Position numbers and translations under genes: made by a program. This document shows positions 9,506 to 17,843 of a stretch of 25,663 nucleotides of DNA, piece after piece. The notes below the pieces were generated by a model. It did not search any database. It saw only the letters and a program-made list of their open reading frames with translations, and was not told where the DNA came from. The DNA is from an uncultured Collinsella sp. Its GTDB lineage: Bacteria > Actinomycetota > Coriobacteriia > Coriobacteriales > Coriobacteriaceae. The stretch spans positions 1 through 25,663 of the forward strand of contig UQKL01000025.1 in NCBI GenBank assembly GCA_900541695.1. The letters are read 5' to 3'. Within the stretch, counting starts at the first letter, position 1. Each line of letters opens with the position of its first letter.

Positions 9506-9515
9506 AGGAGAGCAG

Positions 9516-10850
9516 ATGAAACCTATCGTCGCCGTCGTCGGACGCCCCAACGTGGGCAAGTCCACGCTCGTCAACCGCCTGGCCCAGACCTCGGACGCCA
9601 TCGTCCATGAGTCCCGCGGCGTCACGCGCGACCGCTCGTATCACACGGCCGACTGGAACGGCCGCGAGTTCACCATCGTCGACACGGGCGGTATCGAGCC
9701 GCTCAAGAGCGATGACGTCTTTGCCACGTCCATCCGCGACCAGGCCCTTGCCGCCGCCGAGGAAGCCGCCGTCATCCTGTTTGTGGTCGACGGCCGCACC
9801 GGCGTCACCGAGGAGGACGAATCGGTCGCCCGCATGCTCAAGCGCTGCGACAAGCCGGTCTTTCTGCTGGTGAACAAGCTCGACAACCCCGATCGCGAGA
9901 ATGACAACATCTGGGAGTTCTATTCGCTCGGCATCGGTGAGCCCACGCCGCTCTCGGCCCTGCACGGCCATGGCACGGGCGACCTGCTCGACGACATCGT
10001 GGCCCTGTTGCCCGAGGAGGAGGACGAGGTCGCCGACGAGTTTCCCGATGCGCTGAACGTGGCCATCATCGGCCGCCCCAACGCCGGTAAGTCCTCGCTG
10101 TTCAACCGCATCCTGGGCGCCGACCGCTCCATCGTGTCCAACATCGCCGGCACCACGCGCGATGCCATCGACACCGTCGTCGAGCGCGACGGCAAGCACT
10201 ACCGCATGGTCGACACCGCGGGCATTCGCAAGAAGAGCACCGTGTACGAAAACATCGAGTACTACTCCATGGTCCGCGGCCTGCGCGCCATCGACCGCGC
10301 CGACGTGGCGCTGCTCGTCGTCGACGCCTCCGTGGGCGTCACCGAGCAGGACCAGAAGGTCATGGGCCTTGCCATCGAGCGCGGCTGCGCCATCGTGGTG
10401 CTGCTCAACAAGTGGGATCTGCTCGACGACGACCGCAAGCGCGAGGCCTGCATGGAGACCGTTGACCGCCGTCTGGGCGTCATGGCTCCTTGGGCCCAGT
10501 ACCTGCGCATTTCGGCCCTGACCGGCCGCAGCGTCGAGAAGATCTGGGCGATGGTCGACGCGGCCGAAAAGACGCGTTCGCAAAAGATCACCACCTCGCG
10601 CCTCAACACGTTCCTCACTGACCTGCGCGAGTTTGGCCACACCGTGGTGGACGGCAAGCGCCGCCTGCGCATGCACTACGTGACCCAGACGGGCGTCAAC
10701 CCGCCGACGTTTACGTTCTTCGTCAACCACAGCGACCTGGTCAACGACACCTACCAGCGCTACGTGGAGAACCGCATGCGCTCGACCTTCGATTTTTCCG
10801 GCACGCCCATTCGACTCTTCTTTAGGAAGAAGGAGCAAAAGGATGCATAA
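9516..10850 (+). CDS. der: Ribosome biogenesis GTPase Der (EngA)
   Basis: Double-GTPase assembly factor of the 50S subunit. 444 aa, the standard length. The first G domain has GRPNVGKST (residues 9-17), DTGGIE and NKLD; the second has GRPNAGKSS (from residue 186), DTAGIRKK and NKWDL; a C-terminal KH-like domain spans about 355-440 (RRLRMHYVTQTGVNPPTF). Ribosome binding site AAAGGAGAG. The last 8 bp overlap plsY. Confidence 0.98.
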   Translation: MKPIVAVVGRPNVGKSTLVNRLAQTSDAIVHESRGVTRDRSYHTADWNGREFTIVDTGGIEPLKSDDVFATSIRDQALAAAEEAAVILFVVDGRTGVTEEDESVARMLKRCDKPVFLLVNKLDNPDRENDNIWEFYSLGIGEPTPLSALHGHGTGDLLDDIVALLPEEEDEVADEFPDALNVAIIGRPNAGKSSLFNRILGADRSIVSNIAGTTRDAIDTVVERDGKHYRMVDTAGIRKKSTVYENIEYYSMVRGLRAIDRADVALLVVDASVGVTEQDQKVMGLAIERGCAIVVLLNKWDLLDDDRKREACMETVDRRLGVMAPWAQYLRISALTGRSVEKIWAMVDAAEKTRSQKITTSRLNTFLTDLREFGHTVVDGKRRLRMHYVTQTGVNPPTFTFFVNHSDLVNDTYQRYVENRMRSTFDFSGTPIRLFFRKKEQKDA

Positions 10851-11526
10851 TCCGATTCTGCTGACCGCCATCTGCGCCGTGGTCTCGTTCTTTATCGGAG
10901 CGATTCCGTTTGGCCTGATCCTGGGCCGTGTGTTCAACCACACGGACATTCGCAAAGCGGGCTCCGGCAACATCGGCACCACCAACGCCTTGCGCGTAGC
11001 CGGCCCCAAGGTGGCCGCGCTCACGCTGCTGCTCGACTGCCTTAAGGGCGCCATCTGCGTTCTTATCGCCCGTCCGCTCATCGCGAACGTGGGCTATGGC
11101 TTTCCGCCGAGCATCATGGCGCCCGGAGCCCCCGGCGACTGGATGCTCGGCGTCATTTGCCTGGCAGCGGTGTGGGGCCACATCTTCTCGCCCTACCTCA
11201 ACTTCCACGGCGGCAAGGGTATCGCGGTCGGTCTGGGCGTCATCCTCGCCTGGTACTGGCCCATCGGACTTTCGCTGCTGGGCATGTTTATCGTGGCCGT
11301 CGCCATCACCAAGTTTGTGTCCGTGGGCTCGCTTGCCGCGGCCATCGGTCTTCCCATCGCCGCTTGTGCGGTCTTTCCGTACGGCAGCCTGGGACTTCAG
11401 TTTTGCATGGCGCTGATCGGCATCACCGTGGTGTGGGCGCATCGCGCGAACATCAAAAAGCTCATGACGGGTAAGGAGTCCAAGCTCTCGTTTACCAAGC
11501 GCGTCACCGAGCCCGACGATAAGTAG
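10843..11526 (+). CDS. plsY: Glycerol-3-phosphate acyltransferase PlsY
   Basis: Membrane acyltransferase using acyl-phosphate to make lysophosphatidic acid, the step before PlsC. 227 aa with five or so hydrophobic segments. The three catalytic loop motifs are visible: SGNIGTTNALR (about residues 43-53), the NFHGGKGIAVGLG loop, and the third near the end before AHRANIKKL. Ribosome binding site AAGAAGGAG inside der, with an 8-bp overlap. gpsA follows 9 bp downstream, supplying glycerol-3-phosphate. Confidence 0.96.
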   Translation: MHNPILLTAICAVVSFFIGAIPFGLILGRVFNHTDIRKAGSGNIGTTNALRVAGPKVAALTLLLDCLKGAICVLIARPLIANVGYGFPPSIMAPGAPGDWMLGVICLAAVWGHIFSPYLNFHGGKGIAVGLGVILAWYWPIGLSLLGMFIVAVAITKFVSVGSLAAAIGLPIAACAVFPYGSLGLQFCMALIGITVVWAHRANIKKLMTGKESKLSFTKRVTEPDDK

Positions 11527-11535
11527 GAGAGAGTC

Positions 11536-12543
11536 ATGAATGTTGCGCTGATTGGCTCAGGCTCCTGGGGAACCGCCATCGCCGGCCTTGCCGCCGCGCG
11601 AGCCAAGCGCGTGGCCATGTGGGCCCATAGCGAGCAGACGGCCGCCGGCATCAACGGCGAGCACCGCAACCCGCGCTATCTGGTGGACTATGAGCTGCCC
11701 GGCAACGTCGTCGCCACCACGGACCTGTCGCAGGCGCTCGACGGCGCCGAGGCCGTCATCTTTGCCGTGCCCTCCACGCACCTGCGCAGCGTATGCCATC
11801 AGGCGGCACCCTGTATCGCCACCGACACCCCGGTACTCTGCCTCACCAAGGGCATTGAGCCCGAATCTGGACTGCTCATGAGCGAGGTCATTTCAAGCGA
11901 GATCGGCAACGAGGCGCGCGTGGCGGCGCTCTCCGGCCCCAACCATGCCGAGGAGATCTGCCGCGGCGGACTTTCTGCCGCCGTCATCGCCAGCGAAGAC
12001 CCTCAGATAGGGGAGACCTTTAAGGACCTACTCCTATCCACGGCCTTCCGCATTTACCTGTCGCAGGACATGACCGGCGTCGAGGTTTGCGGCGCAATGA
12101 AGAATGTCATCGCCATCGTGTGCGGCATTTCCGCCGGCTCCGGCGCGGGCGACAACACGCTCGCTCTCATCATGACGCGCGGTCTGGCCGAGATCAGCCG
12201 ACTGGTGCATGCCCGCGGCGGGCAGGCCATGACTTGCATGGGCCTTGCCGGCATGGGCGACCTCATCGCCACCTGTACCTCGGAGCATTCGCGTAACCGC
12301 ACCTTTGGCTACGAATTTGCCCACGGCGTGTCGCTCGACGAGTACCAGGCACGCACGCACATGGTGGTCGAGGGCGCCGTCGCGGCCCGCAGCGTCAGCG
12401 AGCTCGCCCGTTCACTGGGCGTAGACATTCCGCTCACCTTTGCCGTGGAGCAAACGCTCTACAACGGTGTTACTTTGGATAGGGCGCTCGAGATTCTCAC
12501 CGACCGCGTACCCTCCCAAGAGTTCTACGGACTTACCGACTAG
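11536..12543 (+). CDS. gpsA: NAD(P)-dependent glycerol-3-phosphate dehydrogenase
   Basis: Reduces dihydroxyacetone phosphate to sn-glycerol-3-phosphate for phospholipid head groups. 335 aa, normal length. The N-terminal Rossmann motif GSGSWGTAIA starts near residue 7; SGPNHAEE and the catalytic-lysine region CGAMKNVIAI follow; GLAGMGDLIATC and SRNRTFG are in the C-terminal domain. Ribosome binding site AGGAGAG with spacing 4-6. It completes a plsC, plsY, gpsA phospholipid set in this block. Confidence 0.97.
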   Translation: MNVALIGSGSWGTAIAGLAAARAKRVAMWAHSEQTAAGINGEHRNPRYLVDYELPGNVVATTDLSQALDGAEAVIFAVPSTHLRSVCHQAAPCIATDTPVLCLTKGIEPESGLLMSEVISSEIGNEARVAALSGPNHAEEICRGGLSAAVIASEDPQIGETFKDLLLSTAFRIYLSQDMTGVEVCGAMKNVIAIVCGISAGSGAGDNTLALIMTRGLAEISRLVHARGGQAMTCMGLAGMGDLIATCTSEHSRNRTFGYEFAHGVSLDEYQARTHMVVEGAVAARSVSELARSLGVDIPLTFAVEQTLYNGVTLDRALEILTDRVPSQEFYGLTD

Positions 12544-12561
12544 CACAGAAAGGCTGCAACC

Positions 12562-13233
12562 ATGGGTTCCATTAAAATCGCTCCGTCCGTCCTTTCGGCC
12601 GACATGGCCAACCTCAAGGGCGACCTCGACAAGATCGCCGGTGCCGACTTTGTGCACTTTGACGTTATGGATGGTCACTTTACCGGCAACCTCACCTTTG
12701 GCGTCGATATCCTCAAGGCCGTCAAGCGCTCCACCGACGTGCCGGTCGACGCGCACCTCATGGTGTCGAACCCCGACGAGACCGTCGATTGGTACGCCGA
12801 CGCCGGCGCCGATATGATCACCGTTCACTACGAGGCCTCCACGCACCTGCACCGCACGCTCACGCACCTGCAGCAGCGCGGCGTCAAGGCCGGCGTGGTG
12901 CTCAACCCCGCCACGCCCGTCTGCGTGCTCGAAAGCATCATCGACGTTGTCGACATGGTGCTGCTCATGAGCGTGAACCCTGGCTTTGGCGGCCAGAGCT
13001 TTATCCCTGGCACTCTGCATAAGCTCCACGAGCTTAAAGCCATGTGCGAGCGTCACGGCGTGTCGCCCATGATCGAGGTCGACGGCGGAATATCTTCCAA
13101 GAACATTGCCGAGGTCGTCAAGGCCGGTGCCAACGTGCTCGTGGCCGGCTCCGCCGTATTTAAGTCCGAAGATCCCGCTGCCGAGGTTGCGCTGCTGCAG
13201 AAGCTGGGCAACGAGGCTGCACAGGAGGCATAA
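12562..13233 (+). CDS. rpe: Ribulose-phosphate 3-epimerase
   Basis: Interconverts ribulose 5-phosphate and xylulose 5-phosphate in the pentose phosphate pathway. 223 aa TIM-barrel, typical length. Conserved KIAPSVLSADMANL, the metal/catalytic segment VHFDVMDGHF, DAHLMV, the MSVNPGFGGQSFIP loop, and EVDGGI with a following GANVLVAGSAVF phosphate-binding region. Ribosome binding site AGAAAGG. Confidence 0.97.
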   Translation: MGSIKIAPSVLSADMANLKGDLDKIAGADFVHFDVMDGHFTGNLTFGVDILKAVKRSTDVPVDAHLMVSNPDETVDWYADAGADMITVHYEASTHLHRTLTHLQQRGVKAGVVLNPATPVCVLESIIDVVDMVLLMSVNPGFGGQSFIPGTLHKLHELKAMCERHGVSPMIEVDGGISSKNIAEVVKAGANVLVAGSAVFKSEDPAAEVALLQKLGNEAAQEA

Positions 13234-13239
13234 ACCCTT

Positions 13240-14418
13240 ATGACCGCAGGTCAAAACCGCATACCCGTGAATCTTGACTACGCCGCCTCGACGCCCATGC
13301 GCGCTGAGGCGCGCCTTGCGCAGCGTGAGTACGATGATAGCGAGCTTGCGGGCGTCAACCCCAACTCGCTGCACTCGCTCGGCCGCAAGGCTGCCGCACG
13401 TCTGGAGGCCGCACGTCGCGAGATCGCCCGCAGCTTTGGCGCGCGCGTCCGCCCGTCCGAGATCATCCTTACCAACGGCGGCACCGAGGCAAACCAGCTG
13501 GCGCTCCTCGGACTTGCCGAGGGCGCCCGTCAGCGCGATCGCAAGCGCGATCGTGTAATCGTTTCGGCGATCGAGCACGATTCGATTCTGGATAACCTGC
13601 CGCTGCTGCGTGCCGCCGGCTTTACCGTCGATCTGGTGCAGCCCTGCCGTGCGGGCTACATCGAGACCGCCGCGCTGAACGACTTGCTCGGCGACGACGT
13701 CGCACTCGTGAGCATCATGGCAGCCAACAACGAGACCGGTGTGGTGCAGCCCATCCGCGAGCTGGCCGCGGCCGCGCATACCGTGGGCGCCCTGTTCCAC
13801 ACCGATGCCATCCAGGGCTACTTGCATATTCCGCTCGATGTCACCGAGCTGGGCGTCGATGCCATGACCGTTGCCGCGCACAAGATTGGCGGCCCTGTGG
13901 CATCCGGCGCGCTCTACCTTAAGAACCGCACGCCGCTGCGTCCGCGCATCTTTGGCGGTGGACAGGAAGCCGGCCGTCGCGCCGGTACGCAGGACCTGCG
14001 CACGCAGCTGGCTTTTGCCGCTGCCACCCGCACGCTGGCGCCCCATGTGGCCCAGGAGCGTGCGACGCTGCAAGCCCTTTCCGACAAGCTCTACGCCACG
14101 CTTACGGCCCATCCGCGCATTCACGCCACCATGGGCGACTATGCGCATGCCGACCGTCTGCCCGGCATGGTATCGATCTACATTGACGGCATGGACTCCG
14201 AGGAGCTCATCATCAAGCTCGACGCCGCCGGTTTTGAGGTGTCGGCAGGCTCTGCCTGCTCGAGCGGCAGCATGGATCCCAGCCACGTTCTGAGCGCGAT
14301 GGGCATCGGTCGCGAGCAAGCATTGGGCGCATTGCGCATCTCCTTCGATGACCGCGTGAATCCGGGAGATCTGGACGACTTTGCCCAGACGCTGCTCTCG
14401 ATCGTAGGTGCCGCATGA
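13240..14418 (+). CDS. Cysteine desulfurase (NifS/IscS family)
   Basis: PLP enzyme releasing sulfur from cysteine for Fe-S clusters and thiolated tRNA. 392 aa. The N-terminus has NLDYAASTPM; GGTEANQLAL binds PLP phosphate; the PLP lysine is Lys215 in AAHKIGGP; the catalytic cysteine is Cys340 in SAGSACSSGS, on a short loop as in group I enzymes. AGGAGG lies within the end of rpe, 11 bp from the ATG. It overlaps the Nif3-family gene by ATGA. No scaffold (IscU/SufU) gene is nearby, so NifS, IscS or a tRNA-thiolation role cannot be separated. Confidence 0.95.
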   Translation: MTAGQNRIPVNLDYAASTPMRAEARLAQREYDDSELAGVNPNSLHSLGRKAAARLEAARREIARSFGARVRPSEIILTNGGTEANQLALLGLAEGARQRDRKRDRVIVSAIEHDSILDNLPLLRAAGFTVDLVQPCRAGYIETAALNDLLGDDVALVSIMAANNETGVVQPIRELAAAAHTVGALFHTDAIQGYLHIPLDVTELGVDAMTVAAHKIGGPVASGALYLKNRTPLRPRIFGGGQEAGRRAGTQDLRTQLAFAAATRTLAPHVAQERATLQALSDKLYATLTAHPRIHATMGDYAHADRLPGMVSIYIDGMDSEELIIKLDAAGFEVSAGSACSSGSMDPSHVLSAMGIGREQALGALRISFDDRVNPGDLDDFAQTLLSIVGAA

Positions 14419-15224
14419 TCGTCGCCGAGCTCGAGCGTGCGCTGCTGGCACGCTATCCCAAGACGGACGCCGAGCCCTGGGACCACGCAGGCTTATCCGT
14501 AGGCGACCCCGATGACGAAATCCGTGGCGTAGCCTGTGCGCTTGACGCTACCAGGGACAACGTGCAACGTGCCTTGGAAGCTGGATCCAATGTGTTGCTC
14601 ACGCATCATCCCATCTATATCAAGGCGCCCGAGGCCTTTTGCCCGCCCAGCGCGACGCGTCCCCAGTGCAGTGCGGCGCTCTACGAGGCTGCCCGCTGCG
14701 GGGTGAGCATTATCTCGCTCCACACCAACCTGGACCGCTCGCACGAGGCACGCGTTCGCCTGAGTGAGTTACTGGGCGCTGAGCCCATGAGCTCGCTGGA
14801 GCATGTGAACGAGCCTGAGCTCACCGGTCTGGGTGCACTCGCGACCCTCCACGACTTCTGCAACCTGCGCAACCTTGCCGTGCGCGCCGCCACGGCCTTC
14901 GGCAGCGACCCACGCGTTTGGGGCGAGGCCGATCACCCGTGCCGCACCGCCGCCATTTTGGGCGGCTCCTTGGGCGACTTTGGAGAGCTCGCCATCGCCT
15001 CAGGCGCAGATGTCATCGTGACGGGCGAGGCGGGCTACCATGTGGCGCAAGACCTTGCCTTGCGCGGGCTACCGGTGATCCTGCTCGGCCATGACCGCTC
15101 CGAGGAGCCGTTCGTTGATATATTGATGAACTCTGCAGTTGACGCCGGGGTCGACCCCCGTCATGCGATTAAAATACTGGACCCTTGCCAATGGTGGACT
15201 GTGACAAAAGGAGAGAACTTATGA
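14415..15224 (+). CDS. Nif3-like dinuclear metal centre protein
   Basis: Nif3/DUF34 family (YbgI/YqfO type), 269 aa without the PII-like insert found in the longer Bacillus version. Metal-ligand motifs are seen: WDHAGLSVG near the N-terminus, LTHHPIYIK near residues 61-69, ISLHTNLDRS near 95-104, and the late VTGEAGYHVAQD and LLGHDRSEEP. The family has been linked to GTP cyclohydrolase I-type and metal-insertion roles but the reaction is not settled. ATGA overlaps on both sides show tight coupling with the desulfurase and the zinc-ribbon gene, a widespread pairing. Confidence 0.93.
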   Translation: MIVAELERALLARYPKTDAEPWDHAGLSVGDPDDEIRGVACALDATRDNVQRALEAGSNVLLTHHPIYIKAPEAFCPPSATRPQCSAALYEAARCGVSIISLHTNLDRSHEARVRLSELLGAEPMSSLEHVNEPELTGLGALATLHDFCNLRNLAVRAATAFGSDPRVWGEADHPCRTAAILGGSLGDFGELAIASGADVIVTGEAGYHVAQDLALRGLPVILLGHDRSEEPFVDILMNSAVDAGVDPRHAIKILDPCQWWTVTKGENL

Positions 15225-15940
15225 GCGCCGGCGCTACGCTACTCAAGCTGCAACAGATCGATTTGGAGCTCGCCCGCAACAAGAGCGAACTTGCCAATAT
15301 GCCGGAGCTCAAGGAGCTCGCTTCCAAGCGCAAGACCTACGTTAAGCTCAAGGCCGAGATGACCAAGCTCTACGCCCAGCGCAAGGACCTGGATATTGAG
15401 CTCGACGATCTCAACACCACCGAGATCCAGACCAATAACGCCATCGAGGCCGCCAAGAAGCGCCACGTTGACGGATCTGACTACCGCGAGGTTCAGGACC
15501 TGGAGAACGAGCTCGCCACTCTGGCCAAGCGTCTGGACAAGATCGAGCATACCCGCAAGGACGTCGTCATCGCCCATAAGGAGGCGCTCGACCGCGAGGC
15601 TCGCGCGCAGGCCATCATCGCCAAGTTCGAGGAAGGCGTGAAGGCCGACACCAAGGCCGCCCGCGCCAAGGCCGCCGACCTCCAGGCACAGATTGACGCC
15701 GCCACCAAGGAGCGCACTGCGCTGGCTGCCACGCTGCCGACCGACGTGCTCACCGACTACGAGCGCCTGCTCAAGCAGTTCCGCGGCCTGGCCGTCGAGA
15801 CCATCAAGGGCAACATTCCCACCATCTGCCACACCGCGCTGCAGGCGTCGTCCATGAGCGACCTCAACCACGACGGTAGTGAGATCGCGCACTGCCCGTA
15901 TTGCCACCGTCTGCTGGTGCTTCCCAGCAAGGAAGCCTAA
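15221..15940 (+). CDS. Coiled-coil protein with C-terminal zinc-ribbon-like end (CT398/DUF164 type)
   Basis: 239 aa from ATG 15221, chosen for the AAAGGAGAG 5-6 bp upstream and the ATGA overlap with the Nif3-family gene; the longer frame from 15185 lacks support. Residues about 8-190 are almost all charged heptad-like helix (LKLQQIDLELARNKSEL onward), expected to form a long antiparallel coiled coil. The family end is a C4 zinc ribbon, C-x2-C-H ... C-x2-C. Here Cys203-His, Cys225 and Cys228 (HCPYCHRLL) are present but the first cysteine position is Pro200. Homologues neighbour nif3 in many genomes; a role in RNA or envelope biology is undecided. Confidence 0.9.
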   Translation: MSAGATLLKLQQIDLELARNKSELANMPELKELASKRKTYVKLKAEMTKLYAQRKDLDIELDDLNTTEIQTNNAIEAAKKRHVDGSDYREVQDLENELATLAKRLDKIEHTRKDVVIAHKEALDREARAQAIIAKFEEGVKADTKAARAKAADLQAQIDAATKERTALAATLPTDVLTDYERLLKQFRGLAVETIKGNIPTICHTALQASSMSDLNHDGSEIAHCPYCHRLLVLPSKEA

Positions 15941-15942
15941 CG

Positions 15943-17157
15943 ATGACGGCGGCACCCGACAATTCAATGCAACTTGAGGGAAAGACGATCCTGCTGGGCA
16001 TTACCGGCGGAATCGCCGCCTATAAGTCGTGCAATGTCGTGCGCCTGCTGCAAAAGCGCGGCGCGCGTGTCAAGGTCGTTATGAGCGAGCATGCCACCGA
16101 GTTTGTGGGCCCGCTCACCTTCCGTGCGCTCACCAACGAGCCCGTTGCCGTGGGCCTATTCGACGATCCCTCCGACCCCATCCACCACATTTCGCTGGCG
16201 CAGGAGCCCGATCTGGTGGTCGTGGCGCCCGCGACGGCCAATATCATCGCCAAGATGGCAAACGGTATCGCCGATGACCTCATCTCCACCACGCTGCTTG
16301 CCACGCCGCGACCCATCGTGATCGCACCCGCTATGAACAACGGCATGTGGAAGGCGCCGGCGACGCAGGCCAACATGGCCACATTGCGCGACCGTGGCGT
16401 CCATGTGGTGGGACCCGGCAGCGGCTACCTTGCCTGCGGCGACGTGGACACGGGACGCATGAGCGAGCCCGAGGACATCGTCGAGGCCGCCTGCGAGGTG
16501 CTGAACCCCGTCCCGCAAGAACTGGCGGGCAAGCGCATCGTAATCACCGCCGGCCCAACGCACGAGCCGATCGACCCTGTGCGCTTCATCGGCAACCGGT
16601 CGTCGGGCAAGATGGGCATCGCCCTGGCGGGGGAGGCCGCTCGCCGCGGCGCTGCGGTCACGCTTGTGCTGGGGCCGACATCGCTCGATGTCCCCAGCGG
16701 CGTGGAATGCGTACGCGTGCAAACCGCCGCTGAAATGCTGCAGGCGGCTCTGGGCGCCTTTCAGACGGCCGATGTGGCCATTTGTGCCGCAGCCGTCGCC
16801 GACTACACCCCCGCAGCCCCCGCCGACCATAAGCTCAAAAAGGCTAACGAGCGTCTGGATCGCATCGAACTGGTCGAGACGGTCGATATCTTGGCCGAGC
16901 TCTCGCGCCAAAAGGAAGAGCGGTGTGTGATCGGCTTTGCGGCCGAGACCGATAACGTCGTGGAGTACGCGCAGCGCAAGCTCGCCCGCAAGGGTTGCGA
17001 TGCCATTATCGCCAACGATGTCTCGCGTGCCGATTCGGGTTTTGGAACCGATACCAACAAGGCCTGGATCGTGAGCACAGCGGGTACGCAAGAACTTCCC
17101 GTACTAACAAAACCCCAGCTCGCAGATACAATTTTGGACTTGCTTCAAAATTTGTAA
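15943..17157 (+). CDS. coaBC: Bifunctional phosphopantothenoylcysteine decarboxylase/synthetase
   Basis: Two steps of CoA synthesis: CoaB joins phosphopantothenate and cysteine, CoaC decarboxylates the product with FMN. Start ATG 15943 has AAGGAAG 7 bp upstream, giving 404 aa. The CoaC domain starts at GITGGIAAYK, carries the catalytic-His region HHISLAQ, the IAPAMNNGMW motif and the active Cys165 in GYLACGDVDTGRM. The CoaB domain (about 190-404) has ITAGPTHEPIDPVRFI, NRSSGKMG, CAAAVADY and KLKK. Last protein gene of the core block. Confidence 0.97.
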   Translation: MTAAPDNSMQLEGKTILLGITGGIAAYKSCNVVRLLQKRGARVKVVMSEHATEFVGPLTFRALTNEPVAVGLFDDPSDPIHHISLAQEPDLVVVAPATANIIAKMANGIADDLISTTLLATPRPIVIAPAMNNGMWKAPATQANMATLRDRGVHVVGPGSGYLACGDVDTGRMSEPEDIVEAACEVLNPVPQELAGKRIVITAGPTHEPIDPVRFIGNRSSGKMGIALAGEAARRGAAVTLVLGPTSLDVPSGVECVRVQTAAEMLQAALGAFQTADVAICAAAVADYTPAAPADHKLKKANERLDRIELVETVDILAELSRQKEERCVIGFAAETDNVVEYAQRKLARKGCDAIIANDVSRADSGFGTDTNKAWIVSTAGTQELPVLTKPQLADTILDLLQNL

Positions 17158-17165
17158 AAAAGTTC

Positions 17166-17195
17166 TTGCGCAAGGGCAAAGTTTCGGGTTAATAT
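17166..17195 (+). promoter_or_regulatory. Probable promoter of tRNA-Pro
   Basis: TTGCGC (17166-17171), 18-bp spacer and TAATAT (17190-17195), about 42 bp before the tRNA. TATACT at 17193-17198 is an alternative -10. The AT-rich stretch stands out from the GC-rich surroundings. Confidence 0.55.
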
Positions 17196-17237
17196 ACTCC
17201 CTGTTGCGAGCGAGAGCAGAGCAACAAACAATAGCTT

Positions 17238-17314
<77 letters not shown>

Positions 17315-17323
17315 GAAGTTTGT

Positions 17324-17353
17324 AGGTCAGGCACCTAGTGCCTGACCTTTTTT
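17324..17353 (+). terminator. Rho-independent terminator after tRNA-Pro
   Basis: Perfect 11-bp stem AGGTCAGGCAC/GTGCCTGACCT around CTA, running into TTTTTTT. It closes the core block. Confidence 0.93.
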
Positions 17354-17783
17354 GTTTTAAGCAATTGCTTAATTTTGATTAAGCAACAGGGTGCCAAAAA
17401 TCTACCTGCGCGATAATCACCTTTTGCGGCTACTTGCGCGTTTTACACGCGCTTGAGTCGATTTATTTACGCGCTATGAATCTACATACGCGTAGCTGGT
17501 ATACAGCCGAGTACAGGCTGCATTTATCGAGGCGATTTACACCGATATAGCGACTGTAGCGGACAAGCGTGTCGCTGTATTCATTCCAGTAGTTCACTTG
17601 ATCGGTGGACAAGTGAGCGGTTGCAACGAACAAGACAAGTAGGATGGGCTCTATACGAGAACGCTTCAGAGGTAATGGCGGGGAAGTGCAGCAGGAGCTC
17701 TGAGGGCCGTTGTATGACCCCATGTTTCCTCAGCCCGAATACCTGCACCATGAACCTCAAATCGTTCGAATAATCGCTAAAAG
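17354..17783. other. Gene-poor stretch after tRNA-Pro
   Basis: AT-richer than the block before it, with no convincing gene. A 16-bp perfect palindrome TTAAGCAATTGCTTAA lies at 17357-17372, with a further partial copy TTAAGCAA at 17379-17386. Short minus-strand frames (17463-17723 and 17581-17805) show no recognisable motif. No copy of the tRNA 3' end was found further right in the window. Confidence 0.6.
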
Positions 17784-17813
17784 AAAGGCCCGCGCGGAAT
17801 CGCACGGGCCTTT
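17784..17813 (-). terminator. Terminator of the Flp-DUF6273 gene
   Basis: Read on the minus strand, AAAGGCCCGTGCG pairs with CGCGCGGGCCTTT (one G-U) around ATTC, followed by a T-rich run. It lies about 30 bp after the stop at 17844. The stem's A/T tails mean it could work in both directions. Confidence 0.85.
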
Positions 17814-17843
17814 ATCCAAATGTCGGCATATAGGACAAAATGT

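Noticed and set aside
15145..15160. GGGGTCGACCCC palindrome and a TAAAAT box near the end of the Nif3-family gene as an internal promoter or terminator
   Set aside because: It is inside conserved coding sequence and the possible boxes are not at usable spacing.
17463..17805. Two overlapping minus-strand frames of 74-86 aa after tRNA-Pro
   Set aside because: Some stretches look protein-like, but there is no ribosome binding site or family motif and the frames overlap; kept only as an unassigned stretch.
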